From positions 36,660,344-36,724,343 of the forward strand of contig NC_059474.1 in assembly GCF_018139145.2 (NCBI RefSeq): a stretch of 64,000 nt of DNA. The letters run 5' to 3'. A program made the position numbers and the translations under genes. Under the pieces are notes generated by a model. The model did no database searches. It saw only the letters and a program-made list of their open reading frames with translations, and had not been told where the DNA came from. The DNA comes from Gymnogyps californianus (taxonomy: Eukaryota > Chordata > Aves > Accipitriformes > Cathartidae). Shown here piece after piece: positions 1-12,600 of the stretch. Each line of letters starts with the position of its first letter. Within the stretch, counting starts at the first letter, position 1.

Positions 1-1239
1 TATGTATATCTGTTGATGTTATCTTAGTTTGACCTGTCTTGAGATTTTGAAAGAGGAGTTCACTTTAGTCTTCCCAGCTTTATCTTCGCTTCTTTTTAGG
101 TTCTGCTCACAGAACCAGCACATTAGTCACACTCCTTCTACACCATGCACTCCTTCTAAACATCAAACAAGTTTCCAGTGGGACCTGAGTCATCTGTGGG
201 CCTTGTGATGGTCTTTCTCTAAATAACTGGAATATTTCTTTCCTGCTAAGATGATGAGATTATAAAGGGGTGCTGTTGTGTATTAGGTTTTGATTTCACT
301 TAAAAGTCATGTTTAATCTCTACACATGTAAGATTTCTGCAAGGAAATTTCTTGTATTTTGATGACCTTAGTAAAGAATTATGGCAGGACCACAGCATTA
401 GCCATTTTTGTCCGTGTTGTGCATAACAGAATGACCATTTCAAGCACACTTCCTTTTGTATTACAAAAAGATACTGAAAGCAATGGCCAGGAATGCTAAC
501 AAGCAAGAAAGAGAAAGTTATATTCAGGTTATTTTGTGCCCTCTGGCCCTGTGACCTTACCAGCCTGTGCTGAGCCACTAGCATCTTGACCATTTTGGTT
601 ACTACGGGAGGAAAAAAACCAAATCCTTTCCAGGTCTTGGAATGGTTCCAGAACAGAGCACATATTCCCTGCTGAAGGTGACCTGTTTTAGGTTTTTTTT
701 ATCCCAGCTAGATTCTGGTTTGCCATTATTAAAACTGCACAGCGAAGCATTTACTAGCTTTGTCCCTATATTTACAATACCTTTTGACTGAGATGTCTAA
801 GAGCTTTAAACATATGCTTTAAACAGTGGACGGTTGGCGCTGACATTTGTTACAAATCTTTTCAGAGGGCCGTGTGGAATTGTTCTAATCCGGGAAGAGC
901 CACTGACTCTCTGTGTGATCTGACAGAGTGACATATCACTTGACCTCGGTCACAGCAGCTGTAAAACGAGGTGGAAATACAGGGCCTGACAGAAAAGCAG
1001 AGGATGCCTTTTGGCAGAGCTTTCTCAAGCAAATAAGTTTCAAATCCGTGGCTCGGCTGCTTTCTTATTCCTCCAAAAGTTTGTGATGAGTTTTAGATCA
1101 AAATTAGGTTTTGCAACATTTCTTTTGAATTTCTTTTTGACAGTGGAAAGACGTGTTATGCAGTCACGTTACATTAGTCACTTGTGGAACAAAATGCAAA
1201 AGGCTGATTTTTATAGATGAGCTGAGAAAGCGGCCTCCG
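1..1239. other. Intergenic sequence
   Basis: Apart from the possible MIR-like remnant at 905-985, I see no gene, RNA or repeat that I can support. Confidence 0.6.
905..985 (+). mobile_element. Possible MIR-like CORE-SINE remnant
   Basis: The stretch reads like the MIR core: CTGTGTGATCT, then CACTTGACCTCGGT, then CAGCTGTAAAACGAGG, in the order seen in MIR-type SINEs (tgtgaccttgggcaagtcactt...ctgtaaaatgggg). Similarity is partial and judged by eye. Confidence 0.4.
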
Positions 1240-1620
1240 ATTCAGTCATTTTTGCGGGACAGCGGCAGAAACGTTTCAGACGAAAGTATTCCGTCCTTAT
1301 TGCCCCTCTGTGAACCACGGGACAGCTGCAGCAGGGTAAGCGGTGACGGCGACGGTTGCCCGCAAAAAGGTTTCTCGCCGCTGCCGGAGCGGCGCCGCAG
1401 CCCGGCGTCGCTGTTGCTGCGGCGGCTGCAGAGGGCGCAGCGTCCCCGCGCCAGCTGCACCGCACCGCACCGCACCGCGCCGCGCCGCACCGCGCTGCAC
1501 CGCACCGCACCGCACCGCCGGCGGCGGCGGCTGGCGGAGCCCGGGGCCCCGCACCCCCGGTCCCGCCGGTCTCCTGCCCCAAGCCGCGGGGGCTGAGGAG
1601 TGGGAGGAGGAAGGAAATTG
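1240..1620. other. Isolated CpG island, possible promoter of an unannotated transcript
   Basis: This compact block is CpG-dense inside AT-rich sequence. A TATA-like TTTATAG (about 1210-1216) lies about 25-30 bp upstream of its left edge, and a strong plus-strand splice donor consensus (AGG|GTAAGC) occurs at about 1335-1341. On the minus strand a GTAAGT lies near 1763-1768. No open frame here matches a known protein. In mammals the genes next to HELT are SLC25A4 and ACSL1; I looked for the SLC25A4 first exon here and did not find it. A non-coding RNA promoter is the most plausible reading. Confidence 0.5.
1457..1520 (+). repeat. CCGCA pentamer minisatellite in the CpG island
   Basis: This is an imperfect array of CCGCA units, several changed to CCGCG or CTGCA, running into GCC/GGC triplets to about 1531. 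Frames on both strands through it give Arg/Ala/His-rich low-complexity peptides, which should not be read as protein. Confidence 0.85.
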
Positions 1621-4600
1621 TTTGACTCCTGCTGCCAGCTTCTTTGCGAATGCAGAAAGAAACATCCGAGCTTTTCCCCCTACGTGCTTTGGGGTGGGAA
1701 AGTGGGGTGTTGGATGTTTGGGTTTTTCTGTTGGTTTTTTTTTTTTTTTCTTTTTGGCTAGCTGACTTACTGGAGAAGTGCTGGAAAAGGTTGGAGATGC
1801 CATCAGATACAGTGGGACATATTTTCTGTGAGATGGCTGTGGGTGCTTTAACCAGCGGGTGAAACTCTATCCCGTTCAGGCAGCTGTGTTTCCAAGTATG
1901 GGAGCTCCGGCAGAAGTCCTGCACTTGGGGCAGCAACGCTTTCCCCTGCCAAATTTTCTGATGTTGACATTACCAGTGTTCAGATTTCAGCTAGCTCATG
2001 TCTGAGGATAACCTTAAACAAGAGTCCATTTCGCTGCCCGTTCAGCACACTTAGATTTGACCTTAAGTTTTCTGCTATTTATTCGTGTGAAACTTCTTCC
2101 CCACCTTAGCTGTTCTGTCTGCATGGTGGGGTAGATCTTGAATTACTAAACATCTGGAAGGCCACCCTAGGTTGCATCTGGATGTCCCCTCTCTGCAGGG
2201 GGGATATCAATACAAAAATAATACAACCATCAATCAGAAAAAGGAGGGGCGACAAAGGAAAATAATTAGGCTGTAGCTTCAATTGTGCATTCCCACATTT
2301 GGTGGGCAAAGTGCTTGTGCTTGGTGCATCTCTTTGCTGTACACTGCAGAGCAGCAGGAGAGGGGGAGGCAGCTGGCAGAGGCCAGGGGGAACCGGACTC
2401 CGGTGAGCCTTAGTTTTGAGAGTGACTTGGCGAGGCGGGGGGCGGGGAAAGGAGGAGGGACAGCTCTTCCAACTGATGAAACTTTAAGATGGACTTAAGG
2501 CTGCTGTAAGATGTTTTAAACTCAAACTGGTTTGAGTTCAATCTTAACGGGAGCTTAGGGGACAAACCATAGGGTCCATCCTCCATCCGCAGGTATGTGA
2601 CATGCCCAGGCATACAAAAACACATGCTAAGCCAAGCTAAGCTGGAAGTAAGCGCACAAAAGCAATCTCATTCCAGCCTATAGCACAGTTTTCATAGCAC
2701 AGCCTCTGCTAGAGCCGTCTGGCACAGCCACTGGAGCTGACGTCCTGCTTGAACTGTCCTGTCCCACTTGCATTCCTGAGCTGTCAGACAGCAGCACGTG
2801 GATGCACAGGCAGCAGTCAGCAGCACATGCCAAGCAAGTTTGTTACAAAAATAGAAACACAATAGATCTTTCTATTTTCCAGTGTGTCTTCCCCAATCCT
2901 TGCCCTTTTTACTGCCAGTGAAATGTAGAGGCATGTGAGGTGCTGTGTCCCAGTTGGACCTGACCTGTGCACATCTCGGGGTGTTCTGATCTAGTTTTAG
3001 TCCAGGCAAAAGCAAATAGTTTTGATTTGAGTCTGCCCAAAGGTTTCAAGCAGTCATATTGTAAATAGGATGTTGGTATGGGCCTTTTTCGTAATTCTTC
3101 TATTCATAATTTGCTTCATCTCATTCTCATATAAATCAAACTCAATCAGCCTGAAGGGCTGAAGCAATTACAGAGCAAGGAATCTTAGCAGTGGCAGTCC
3201 ATGGGAAGATAAGCCTGCCACCTCCCTCTTCCTGGTGTACCAGCCGTCTTTCTTACTATTGCTCTCATTGCCATTAGTGACCTGGTACCTAAGGCACAGA
3301 CAGTTGCACCTGGGTGCCTGACTCTACTAATCTCAGCTGTGTCGGCAGTTGATGCATGACAACTAGACTCACTCTGGGCCAAGAGTACATAGTGTACATC
3401 CCACACATAATGCCATCGCTACCTTCAGACGGCTTCACCAACTCATACAGTTTAGAATTAGGTATTTAGGAATTGCTTCAATTTCTCTGTGACTGGTAAC
3501 AATTAGGTTATTATAACTGGACAGTTCTTTAAAAATAAAAATTAATTTTCACCAGTGACCTTTAATGTACCATGAACACAGAAATAAACTAGTTAGTTTC
3601 TGTTTCTGATTTTCAGACACTTGCACATGAATTGCCAATAGACCAAGAGCAGTTGAGGTCTATAAAAATTTTTTTTCATTTTTATTTCATAATTTCATGC
3701 TGGTTTTCTAACATGGCTTTGAATTACCACTGTGACTTCCTGTGTTTCTGTAAAGAAGGAGAAAAAAGTGTTCTCCATCCCAGGGATATGTGATGTCATA
3801 CCTGCTTTTTTTTTTCCTTTTTTTCTAGTTTTTCTAGATGGGATGTCTCATGAAAAAAGAGTCAAAGATGATGATGGTTCTAGGCAAAACTCTTGAATCG
3901 TTTAGTCCAGCTTTCTGAATTGGGCAAAACACCCTGCTGTGTATTTACACTTGACTTTGAATTATCTCTTGGATGCTTGCAACAACATCCAGCATCTCAG
4001 CAGGAAGGCAGACCTTGTGAAGCTGTTTCACTTCACTTAGTAGCCTATCGTAAGATTTTAAAAAATTAATCTATAAATTTTGTTGGGTTTTTTTCCCCTG
4101 GCAGCTTCTAATCAATATAAAATGTGAAAATGCCCTTTCTTCTAATTAATAATGTATTTGATTGTATATAAATTGTATTTTTGTATGCTTATCCCAGATA
4201 AAAGTATAAGAAACAATACGTATATTGTCTCTGGAAGGGGCAGAGTCTCTGTAGAATAATATTACTTCTGTAGACTTTTTAAGGGGCTCTCTTCTGGTGG
4301 TATCCAGCAAAATAGTTCCTGCTTCTGTGACTTCTTTTCCTCCATGTCTTGCCTTTAAAGTAAACCAAACCAAATTCTGTAGGACCACTGGGAAATTCTT
4401 TGAGAGAAAGGCTGCAATATGCATCTGTGCCAGCCAAACAGCTTTCTAATTCCCAGTTTCATTTCCTGAAGACACCTAAATAGAGCTGAGCTGCTGGGTG
4501 TCTGAACTTCTCCCTGCTGTATGTATTTTATCTATTATCTCAGACACTGTTCAGAAGATGATATACTGTATAAAAGAGCATACAGAAGTTTTGACCAACC

Positions 4601-7037
4601 ACACAGTAACTATATTAAAGGTTCATCCTTCCTCCCGCAAAACATATTTAAGGTTGTTTAATAGTATAGTATTTGAAAAAAGTCCGGAAATGTTGTATTT
4701 TTTTATGACTAAGCAGAGCAGTGTTTCAGGAAATGGATACGTTGCTAGTTCAGAATGCTCTAGTGTCTCAAACCCTCCGACTTTGGAAGCTGGGGACTAA
4801 CTCAGTGTTTCAGTGAGTAGTACTTGCTCATTTTGAGTGGTAGGGAAAATATAAAGTGTACTTGAAAACACTTGTGTGGTAGCAACCGTCATCATGGACC
4901 AGACCCCAAAGGGCAGATTTGCATTGCACTTGCTACCTTGGTGTTTGTCTTGCTGAGTATCTGATCAGCCAAGCCAAATTTCCTTTACTCGAAGTTCTTT
5001 GGGTCATTTACTGATGTATTTATTAGTGCAAACTATCTGTTCAGCTTTGACGGGAATTTTTTAATAATGTCTTTCTTAACATTGTTCTGCTTTTGCATGT
5101 CTTTTTATGATCTTCTGCATTTTTGTCCCCCTTTACCTTTAGCCTTTATGCTGAAAACTGTTATAACAATAGTTATCATCCATTTAAATGAACTTTGTCT
5201 GCTTCTTATTAAGAAATTTTTGTGTTTCAGTAAAATCTATGGATCTGTTTGGAAAAGTCTTTTGTCAGACAGAATTTTCATTTGAAAGGTAGCATAATTT
5301 TCTGCTTTGTCTCACTTATCACTTAGTCTACCTTTTAATTGCTGTTATTTTTTTCTTCCTGCAGGAGGTGTAAACATCCATGCCCTTAGCTGAACAGAGA
5401 AAGAGCACACTAATTTCACAGTGACTTTACACCTATTTGCATAGTGAAGGCTGTTATTTGTAAAATGCAAACATCCCAGAAGTCTGTAACAGCTAGGCTA
5501 TAGCTGCTGCACCTTGAACTTGGTGACAGGACTTACCTGGAGCCTACTTGAACTGCCTCCCTCCAGCTCAGAGAAGAGTCTGGTTTCCTCATGCTACTTC
5601 CTGGCTGCTGAAGTTCTACCTTCCTTTTCTAATTCTCCTTTTCTGATATATTTCTAATATCTGTGGATGTTTAATTAACTTTACTTACAAACAAGTATCC
5701 CCATGTATGACTTCCACTGCCTCTTCCTTGAAGGCTAGCGTGAAATCCAGCTGAGAAAATCTCTGATACCATCCTTTACCTTCTGTGTTGTAAAAATGCA
5801 AGGGATTTCAACAGCTTGGCCGCCTGAACTGGGGGGTGCTGAGAAGCTCTAGGCGGAGTGGCTCTGTGGATCCAAATGGAACCAATGGCAGTATTAGAAT
5901 TAAGAAAACTAGTAAGGGAAGCTGTGATACACCTTAAATACAAAAGCAATAGATGCTCTGGTCTCTGTTTTGCATACATCAAAACAGAGGCAGAAACTGT
6001 GCCTGCACGCATCCTTAAGTGCCGTGGCAAAGATGGGAGTAGAGCACAGCCTTTCTAACTCTGAGCTTAGCATCCTGCATACTTGTCCACACAGTCTCTG
6101 AAGTGAAAGAGTTCTTTTAACAACAGGACACTGAAACAAACACAAAATCTTAGAGAAACCAGAATTTAGTAACAGTAAGCAATATGAGATCTCTACTTTC
6201 AGCTCAGTCTTGTACTCCACATGAAAGGCTATGGAAACCTGTGGTAATTTTGTATCCTGTAGTTTACAACCACATCCGATAGGACTTGGTAGGTAATGAC
6301 AACAAGGGCATTAGTTGATGGGATCCCATCACACATGGGTTGTGCGAATTCAGCTCTTTGCCCATTTAACTGTGCAGAGCTCCAGATGCAGCAAGGTCTC
6401 CCTGTTTTAGTTTGCCCATATTTCATTTCTTAGACCTACCAATCTAGTGTCTTTGTAATCTACTGTACTGCTGCTTCATGAAGCAGTCTGGGCTACCAGA
6501 TGCCAGAAAACATTAATGAGGGGCTGCTGTGCATTCAGAGGGCAATTGCACGTGCATAGAGCAAAGGGGAAGGTCTCTTGGGCATCCCTTGGCAAAGTAT
6601 ACTGATGAGCGCTAGGATAGTTTAAGCTACCTTTTACCCTTGTCCTCCCTCTGGTCCCACGCTGAGCCCTGCCAGCAGAATTCAAGTCCATATTTCCATT
6701 CTGCCTTGAGGCAGCTCTTTTCGCTTATGTGGGTAGCCAGCCTGTTTCCCCAACAGAAGAAGGACTCACAGCCAGTTTGACCCTTCTGTGTAAAACATCG
6801 GTGAGACATTAAGCAAAACATCTTAATTAGCAGCAAAAAAGGGATTTTAATTCCACACAATTTGGGAAGTGAACACTGAAGCTGGAAAAAGTGGGAAATA
6901 GTACAGAAATATTCAAATGAATACGTGGGGAGATAGGTGAGAGAACATAATATTGAAAGTATTCTGCTTTCAATGTTAATAATACTAACGGAAATACTAA
7001 TATTTTATCATCTAATGACTTTGACACCAAAAGTAGG
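1621..7037. other. Intergenic sequence
   Basis: AT-rich and unique-looking. Short open frames (up to about 100 codons) have no family resemblance, and no splice-linked exon set is evident. Confidence 0.6.
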
Positions 7038-7235
7038 CAGGTAGTGGTGAAGTTTGCCCATGAGATAAAGCTAAGAAACATTGTCAATATAACTGAAGTC
7101 AGAGACAACATAGAAGGTGGATTGGATAGTCTTGAGGACATGAAATTCAATGATAGTACTAAATCACGCCTTTGCATACTGATAATAAGTATTTCTCTTA
7201 TGAGCTGGGGCTCCATCCATTTGAGGCGATGAGCA
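7038..7235 (+). mobile_element. Ancient CR1 reverse transcriptase fragment
   Basis: Plus-strand translation from 7044 gives VKFAHEIKLRNIVN, then ...GGLDSLEDMKFNDSTKSRL. This follows the CR1/L2-type reverse transcriptase pattern (FADDTKL.G.VN ... DL..LE.W...MKFN..K). The catalytic ADD has decayed to AHE, and the frame then shifts near 7160 while nucleotide similarity continues to about 7235. It is far more diverged than the CR1 at 29300 and so much older. The match is to a remembered family pattern, not a database hit. Confidence 0.68.
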
Positions 7236-9049
7236 AGAAGAGGCCTGGCCTGTGCTGCTTGTTCCTGAGACAACTGAGCTCTCAGCGCTATGTAACTCTG
7301 CTTTTGGCTCCTGCCATTTTAAAAGGCACCCATGGACTAAGATCGTAACTCAGCAGGCTCCCTGGTTACTGTGTGTCACAGGTCTCAGTGGGCTGCAGAA
7401 GGTAAGTGGTAGCATATTAGTGACATGCTGGCATTTGTATTGACCAAATTCATCCTCACAGGTTAATGTTTAAGGGAGAAAGGAGGACTTTTTGGCTTCA
7501 GGGAGGAAGCAGACTTTCTACATGACCTGTGGTTTTTTGCATGGCCTGGGAAATTCGCTCACTGAACTTTTCATCTGAGGTAATGTTTTAAATTTAGTGT
7601 TAGTGAAGACATTAGTTCTTTAAAATGCCCTCTATTTTTCTTTTTAGTAGCCCTTACTCAAAAATGACGTAAAGAAGGCTGGTTTTGAGAAGAGGGCCTA
7701 AGAATGGCCAAGAGGAGGGAAATACCATGCGCGAAGCAGAATTCTGTGAGATGGCGTTCTGCATAAACCTGCCTGTCTGGTTTCAAGATGTGTCTCATGA
7801 GGCAGTTTTACTATCCCCAGCATAACTACTGATGCTTGTCCTCAAGAAGATAATCCATTATGATCTGTCCTGCCTAAATATCTACAACCCCTTTCTGGAT
7901 TTAGTGAAAAATCTTCCTTACCAGCCAACCTTCAAGTGTATCTCTGCAGAAGGACATAAAACCCAGCAGGACTCCCTTATCACATGGCATTAACTGATGT
8001 GATGCTGTCATTTTCGATATGTGTGACTTCTTACCTCCAACCCCCATGCTGAGATCTCGTGTTCCTTTTTTCCCCAGGGTCATGTCATACACAGAGTCCC
8101 CACTGTGGCTTTGCTCTGCTGGGTCAAGGGAAACATGAGATGACAATTTTTACCCTTTCCTATTAATGGTTAAATTTGGAGAAGGAAAAACAAGAGGTGT
8201 TTGCGGATTTCATCTTCAAGATTGATTTTATAAATGAGGGCAAAATGTAAAGACGGACCCTCTCCAGGGCTTTTGACCTCCTGTACCTTTAAGAGAGGGG
8301 TAGTGGGATGGCATCTAACAGGCTCTGTAGCTGTCCCAGATTTTAACTGTTTTCTTCTGAATAGCAAGTATGTGATTCAAAGACTGCCTGGCAAAAGCTT
8401 CCTGTATTTTTGCAGTAGCAGCATTGGAAATATTTCATGCATATATAAGATCCAGCATCCACGTAGACTGTTGTTGTTTTCTGCAACTTTTTGTAAGGTT
8501 GGGGAAAACTTAATAAGTACTGTTTCTCTTTCTTTCTTTAAAAAGGACAGGGAGAGAAAGCCTGCATTTTCTGCCATTTCCCAAGAGGCTTTTTATCTGT
8601 TTAAACCAACTAGGGATTTTTCACATATTGACATAAGCATTCATTTGCTAATTTGCTGGACATTAAACTGCACAGCATTCTTGAATGAGACTGGAATACT
8701 TGGGTACTTAGTGCTGCTCAGACCCCGCATCATTCCCAGTACACATATGGTTTTCCTCCTCTATCTCCTAGATAAAAGTCACTGTTTGATCGCCTTAAGG
8801 AAAAGAATGAGTTAAATGGACCAATATTCTAGCCTTGGCTCTAAAACTGGGCCTTTTCAGAAACTCCTCAGCACCTGCAGCAGCTAGGTCATTTGCACAT
8901 ACATAAATAAATAAATTAACAATGAATAAATAATTTAATCCCACCACACAATGCCACCTTGCAGATCTGATCCTTTGCTCCCAGTGAATTTGTCCATTCC
9001 TAATTCTTTTTGATAAAGTCCTCAGATACTTGCTGACTGTCAGTCTAAT
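7236..9049. other. Intergenic sequence
   Basis: Contains the AAAT microsatellite and a 193-codon plus-strand frame (8234-8815) that matches no known protein. Nothing else is supported. Confidence 0.6.
8901..8934 (+). repeat. AAAT-type microsatellite
   Basis: Imperfect ATAA/AAAT tetramer run in AT-rich intergenic DNA. Confidence 0.8.
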
Positions 9050-9620
9050 TTTCTTATTGTTTTCGCTTGATTAGTTCTGTATGACCTAAGGTCGCCCTTA
9101 AAATCCACATCTCTCGTGAAGACTCCGAAAGGCCTTCTTTTTTTCAAAGGGATGGAAAGTGCCTGCCATTTCTCCGGACAAAAGCCTGGAAGGTTTTCAG
9201 TTATTAGCCTCCTGAAGCAGCCCTTTCGCTCACCCAAGCGCAAAAAAAACTCATTAGGGGGCACCTTTCTTTCTGGCTTCTTTATCTGACGCATGTAGGG
9301 TTTACGTGTTTCAAGATTTGCAGGTCTTGGATGAATTTGGACAGCCTCTCTTTTAACCCTGCCGGCCTGCGGTTATGCCCACCACAGACATTTGCCATAG
9401 CTCCGTGCCCTTAACCACCTGGAGATGCTTCATCTTTTTAAAAGCTGCTTTACGCCCCGCTTCGTGGTGAACAGAAGACACTTCAGCGCGCTGCAGCACT
9501 TTGAAGCCACGCTCCCGCGGGGTGTGGGTGGAAAGGCAGGCAAGGCTGCCAGCTGTCAACAGGCTTCACGTTTTGCACTTTGCGATTAAAATGTGAAATC
9601 GAAGTTACTGTCTCGGTCAC
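9050..9620. other. CpG-enriched patch in AT-rich intergenic DNA
   Basis: CpG dinucleotides are clearly denser here than on either side, for example in the stretches near 9065-9115, 9225-9245 and 9450-9530, although overall G+C is moderate. No repeat or plausible coding frame is seen. Retained CpGs suggest an unmethylated or conserved regulatory element; this is an inference. Confidence 0.4.
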
Positions 9621-12600
9621 CAACCCTTATTACCATCGGAGGGGTTTGCAAGACTGAGGCAGTACAGCCCCGAGAGCCTGCCCTGGCTGGGCTGCATTAT
9701 GCCCTGGCCTGCTTATTCTTTTTCAGGCAGCAAGGTAAATACTCTTCTCAAACAGGCTGAGTTGCCTTCCTGAGCCATGCCAGGTGGGCTAGAGAGCCTC
9801 CCTAAAGATGCGTCTTCATACACATTATATCTGGGCATCTTGCCCTTCGGAGGGAACGTGCAAAGTTGCCAGCTCCTGCATTCCCTTGGGCTAGCAGAGG
9901 TTATAGGTCAGGACAGCATCTGATCTGCCATACTTAAACAGTGCTGCCCAATAATGCCATACCTGTGGTTACCTTTTAAGAAGAAAAACAGCCTGAAATT
10001 GTACTGGCAGGTATTACAGTAAGGAATGTTTCTCGCTTACCTAGACTCTGGTATATTTGTTAAGGAGAGACATCATGTGATTGAAAAGAGAGGTAGGAGC
10101 AAACCGATTATGTTTTCTCTTTCAGAAAAGGGCTGCCTAGACTCTTTGGTGAGAGACCTCAGTTCAGGCTGGGATCTGAGCCTAAAGAGGAGAAAGATGC
10201 ACAGAAACACGAGGAAAATAAGCAGGTCCAAAAAGCATAGGTGGAAGATATGCTGGGCAGGTATAGAAAAATAGGTGTCTTGCTCCTGCAATACTATTTC
10301 TCTTTGTCCTGAAGAGCAGCTTGTCTTCCACTGGGGTAGAACTGACTATGATCCCTCTGGGTTAAAATTTGGTAGGAAAGCTCAGGGCTGCAGCTGAGGT
10401 CCTATTTCCAAGCATGCAGGTGACAGTTTTGTGGCCACTAATATTGGTCCTGGCCTTTTTCAGCGATATTGTCCTTGTTACGTTGGAAGAATGCACCATT
10501 ATGACCACTATTTTTTTTTTCCTGACTTGCCAGTTCCTCCAAAATCCCCATGATACCAACATTTTACTTCAATCTGGTTTTCCTCTGAAATCTGGTTCCT
10601 CTGAAATCTGAGTGAAACAGCCCTCAGTAAAGTAAAGCAAGCCAAGTGCATAAGGCTGAGCTTATGTGCAAATCCTTGCAGGGTCAGCACTGCGAACTGC
10701 ATTACTCTTTCCGCTGGCATAAGTTCTGAGCAGTGATTAGTTGGATATAGTGTAAAATAATGCAGAAACTATATGTGATCTACTCCATATTACAAAGTAA
10801 TAGTTACATTATGGTCTGAAGAATAGCAAAAACATGAAGAAATGAGAAATGAGAGGGGAATTTTGAACTGTAACCTGGCAGTAATGTGGAGTTTAATCTT
10901 GACTTGTGGTCCTCTGTCAGTAGGGTCCTGCTCCTTGTTTCTAATCTGCTGACTGAGTAGCTGTCAAAATTCATTCCACTCTTTGTAACGTGGGTAATCT
11001 CATCTCCCGGAAAATTTCAGGACTACAGTGGATCCTGGAGCACATCATTGGGACCACATAGAAATTGTGATATTGTAATATCTCAAATCTGTAGAGGCAG
11101 CTGAAGGCATCAGGAGGCAAATCACAAGGAGAAATTGTAGCAGCATGATAACAGGCAGAGTCTTGTTTATAACTTTTTGCATCAGTTTCCTTCCCTGCCT
11201 CAAGCTATGCAGGAGTATTAAAAGCTTACTGAATAAACGCTACCCAGCAATAGAGAAAAAGTTTGAAGATTTAGATTAAATTAACTCCCAGTCTGTCACT
11301 CAGGAGATCATGTATCATCTGTTGAAGTAGTAAGACATACGACCTTGGAAATCATGGTAAAAATAAGGTAGAACCATGGTGGGTGGTGATGTCCCTGGAG
11401 ATCCACTCATTGTCCCTCATTCAGAGGATCTTATATCTGAGCAAGCATCATTTTAGCACTGATGTCTGTTGGCATGAAACTATGATCCTTGGAAAAATTT
11501 CTGAAGACATCAATGACTTTGCTGGGGCTTTGCTGGTTAAGTACATGGTTATTTGGCTAATAATTAAAATAACTTCCTATTTTTCTTCAAAATAGTCATT
11601 ACCTATTTTTGTTGCTCATTTTAGTGCCATTACATTTTGTCTTTTGGTGTATTGAGGGAAGGTTCGACATCCAGTCTGAAATAGCACGTGAACTCTGCAA
11701 GCTTGAGAAACTTTAATTATAAATAAGGATGACACATTGGGTTTTCAGGAGTTTGTGAGACATTTGGCTACTCCTCCAGCTCTGCATGTTTTCCCAATGC
11801 CAAGCATTGTCCACCCCGAAAAGGAGCTGATAAGGTGATGAAAAAGCTCAGCTGTGATTCTGACATCCTGGTGCTCAGGATGTGGGCAAATATAGTTTAC
11901 TTCAGTGCGAAAAAAATGGTGGTCGTGAAACTGTGTTCTAACATGGTGCACTGTTCCAAAAATGTAATGAAACTGGATGAGTAGGGGGTTCAGTGCCAAA
12001 ATAGTACCTGGCTAAGGATAAGCTTTCTTTTCAAAATGCATGAAGCACAAGCTTCAGTAGCAAAACTGGCTGATGATGAATCCTAAAAAAATAAATTATT
12101 TTTCTAAAAAAGGGATTAAATGTTGTCTGTCCTATAATGTATCTATTTGTGATGAAATACCAATTCCTAAGTACATTCATGAGAATGCAGCATTATTCTG
12201 TTCACTCATATTAGCAGCCAGAGCTGGTAAAATTTCAGTGACTGTAATGAAGAGGAGAGGAGAAGAGAGGAGAGGAGAATTGATTTCCAATGAAATCAAT
12301 GGCAAAATTCTCCCCTAGTATGCATGTACTTAAGAATATGGATTTTCTGATTTTATATGTAGGCGTTTTATACATGGAGTTCCTGAAGCCCTTTGCTTCA
12401 TGCTGGCAAAGGTGGCAGGGGAATAGCGTGGCTGCTATTATGCAGGCATCTCAGAGCTAAACCAGTGCCGTGGAGGGGCTCAAGCTTCTGAGCTTGACGT
12501 TTTGACAACCAGACTACGGAGAAAGGACACTGGCTTTCAGTGGATGGCTAACGGTTTTGTCTGAAACACTGCTTGCTGGGGGGGAAATAGTAAAAACCCA

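Noticed and set aside
1240..1700. First exon of SLC25A4, expected from mammalian gene order on this side
   Set aside because: No minus-strand frame in the island resembles the start of the ADP/ATP carrier.
8234..8815. 193-codon plus-strand frame
   Set aside because: No recognisable domain, no flanking promoter or splice context, AT-rich intergenic setting. Length alone is not enough.
11661..11675. tRNA B-box-like GGTTCGACATCC
   Set aside because: No A-box at the correct distance upstream, and no cloverleaf can be drawn.
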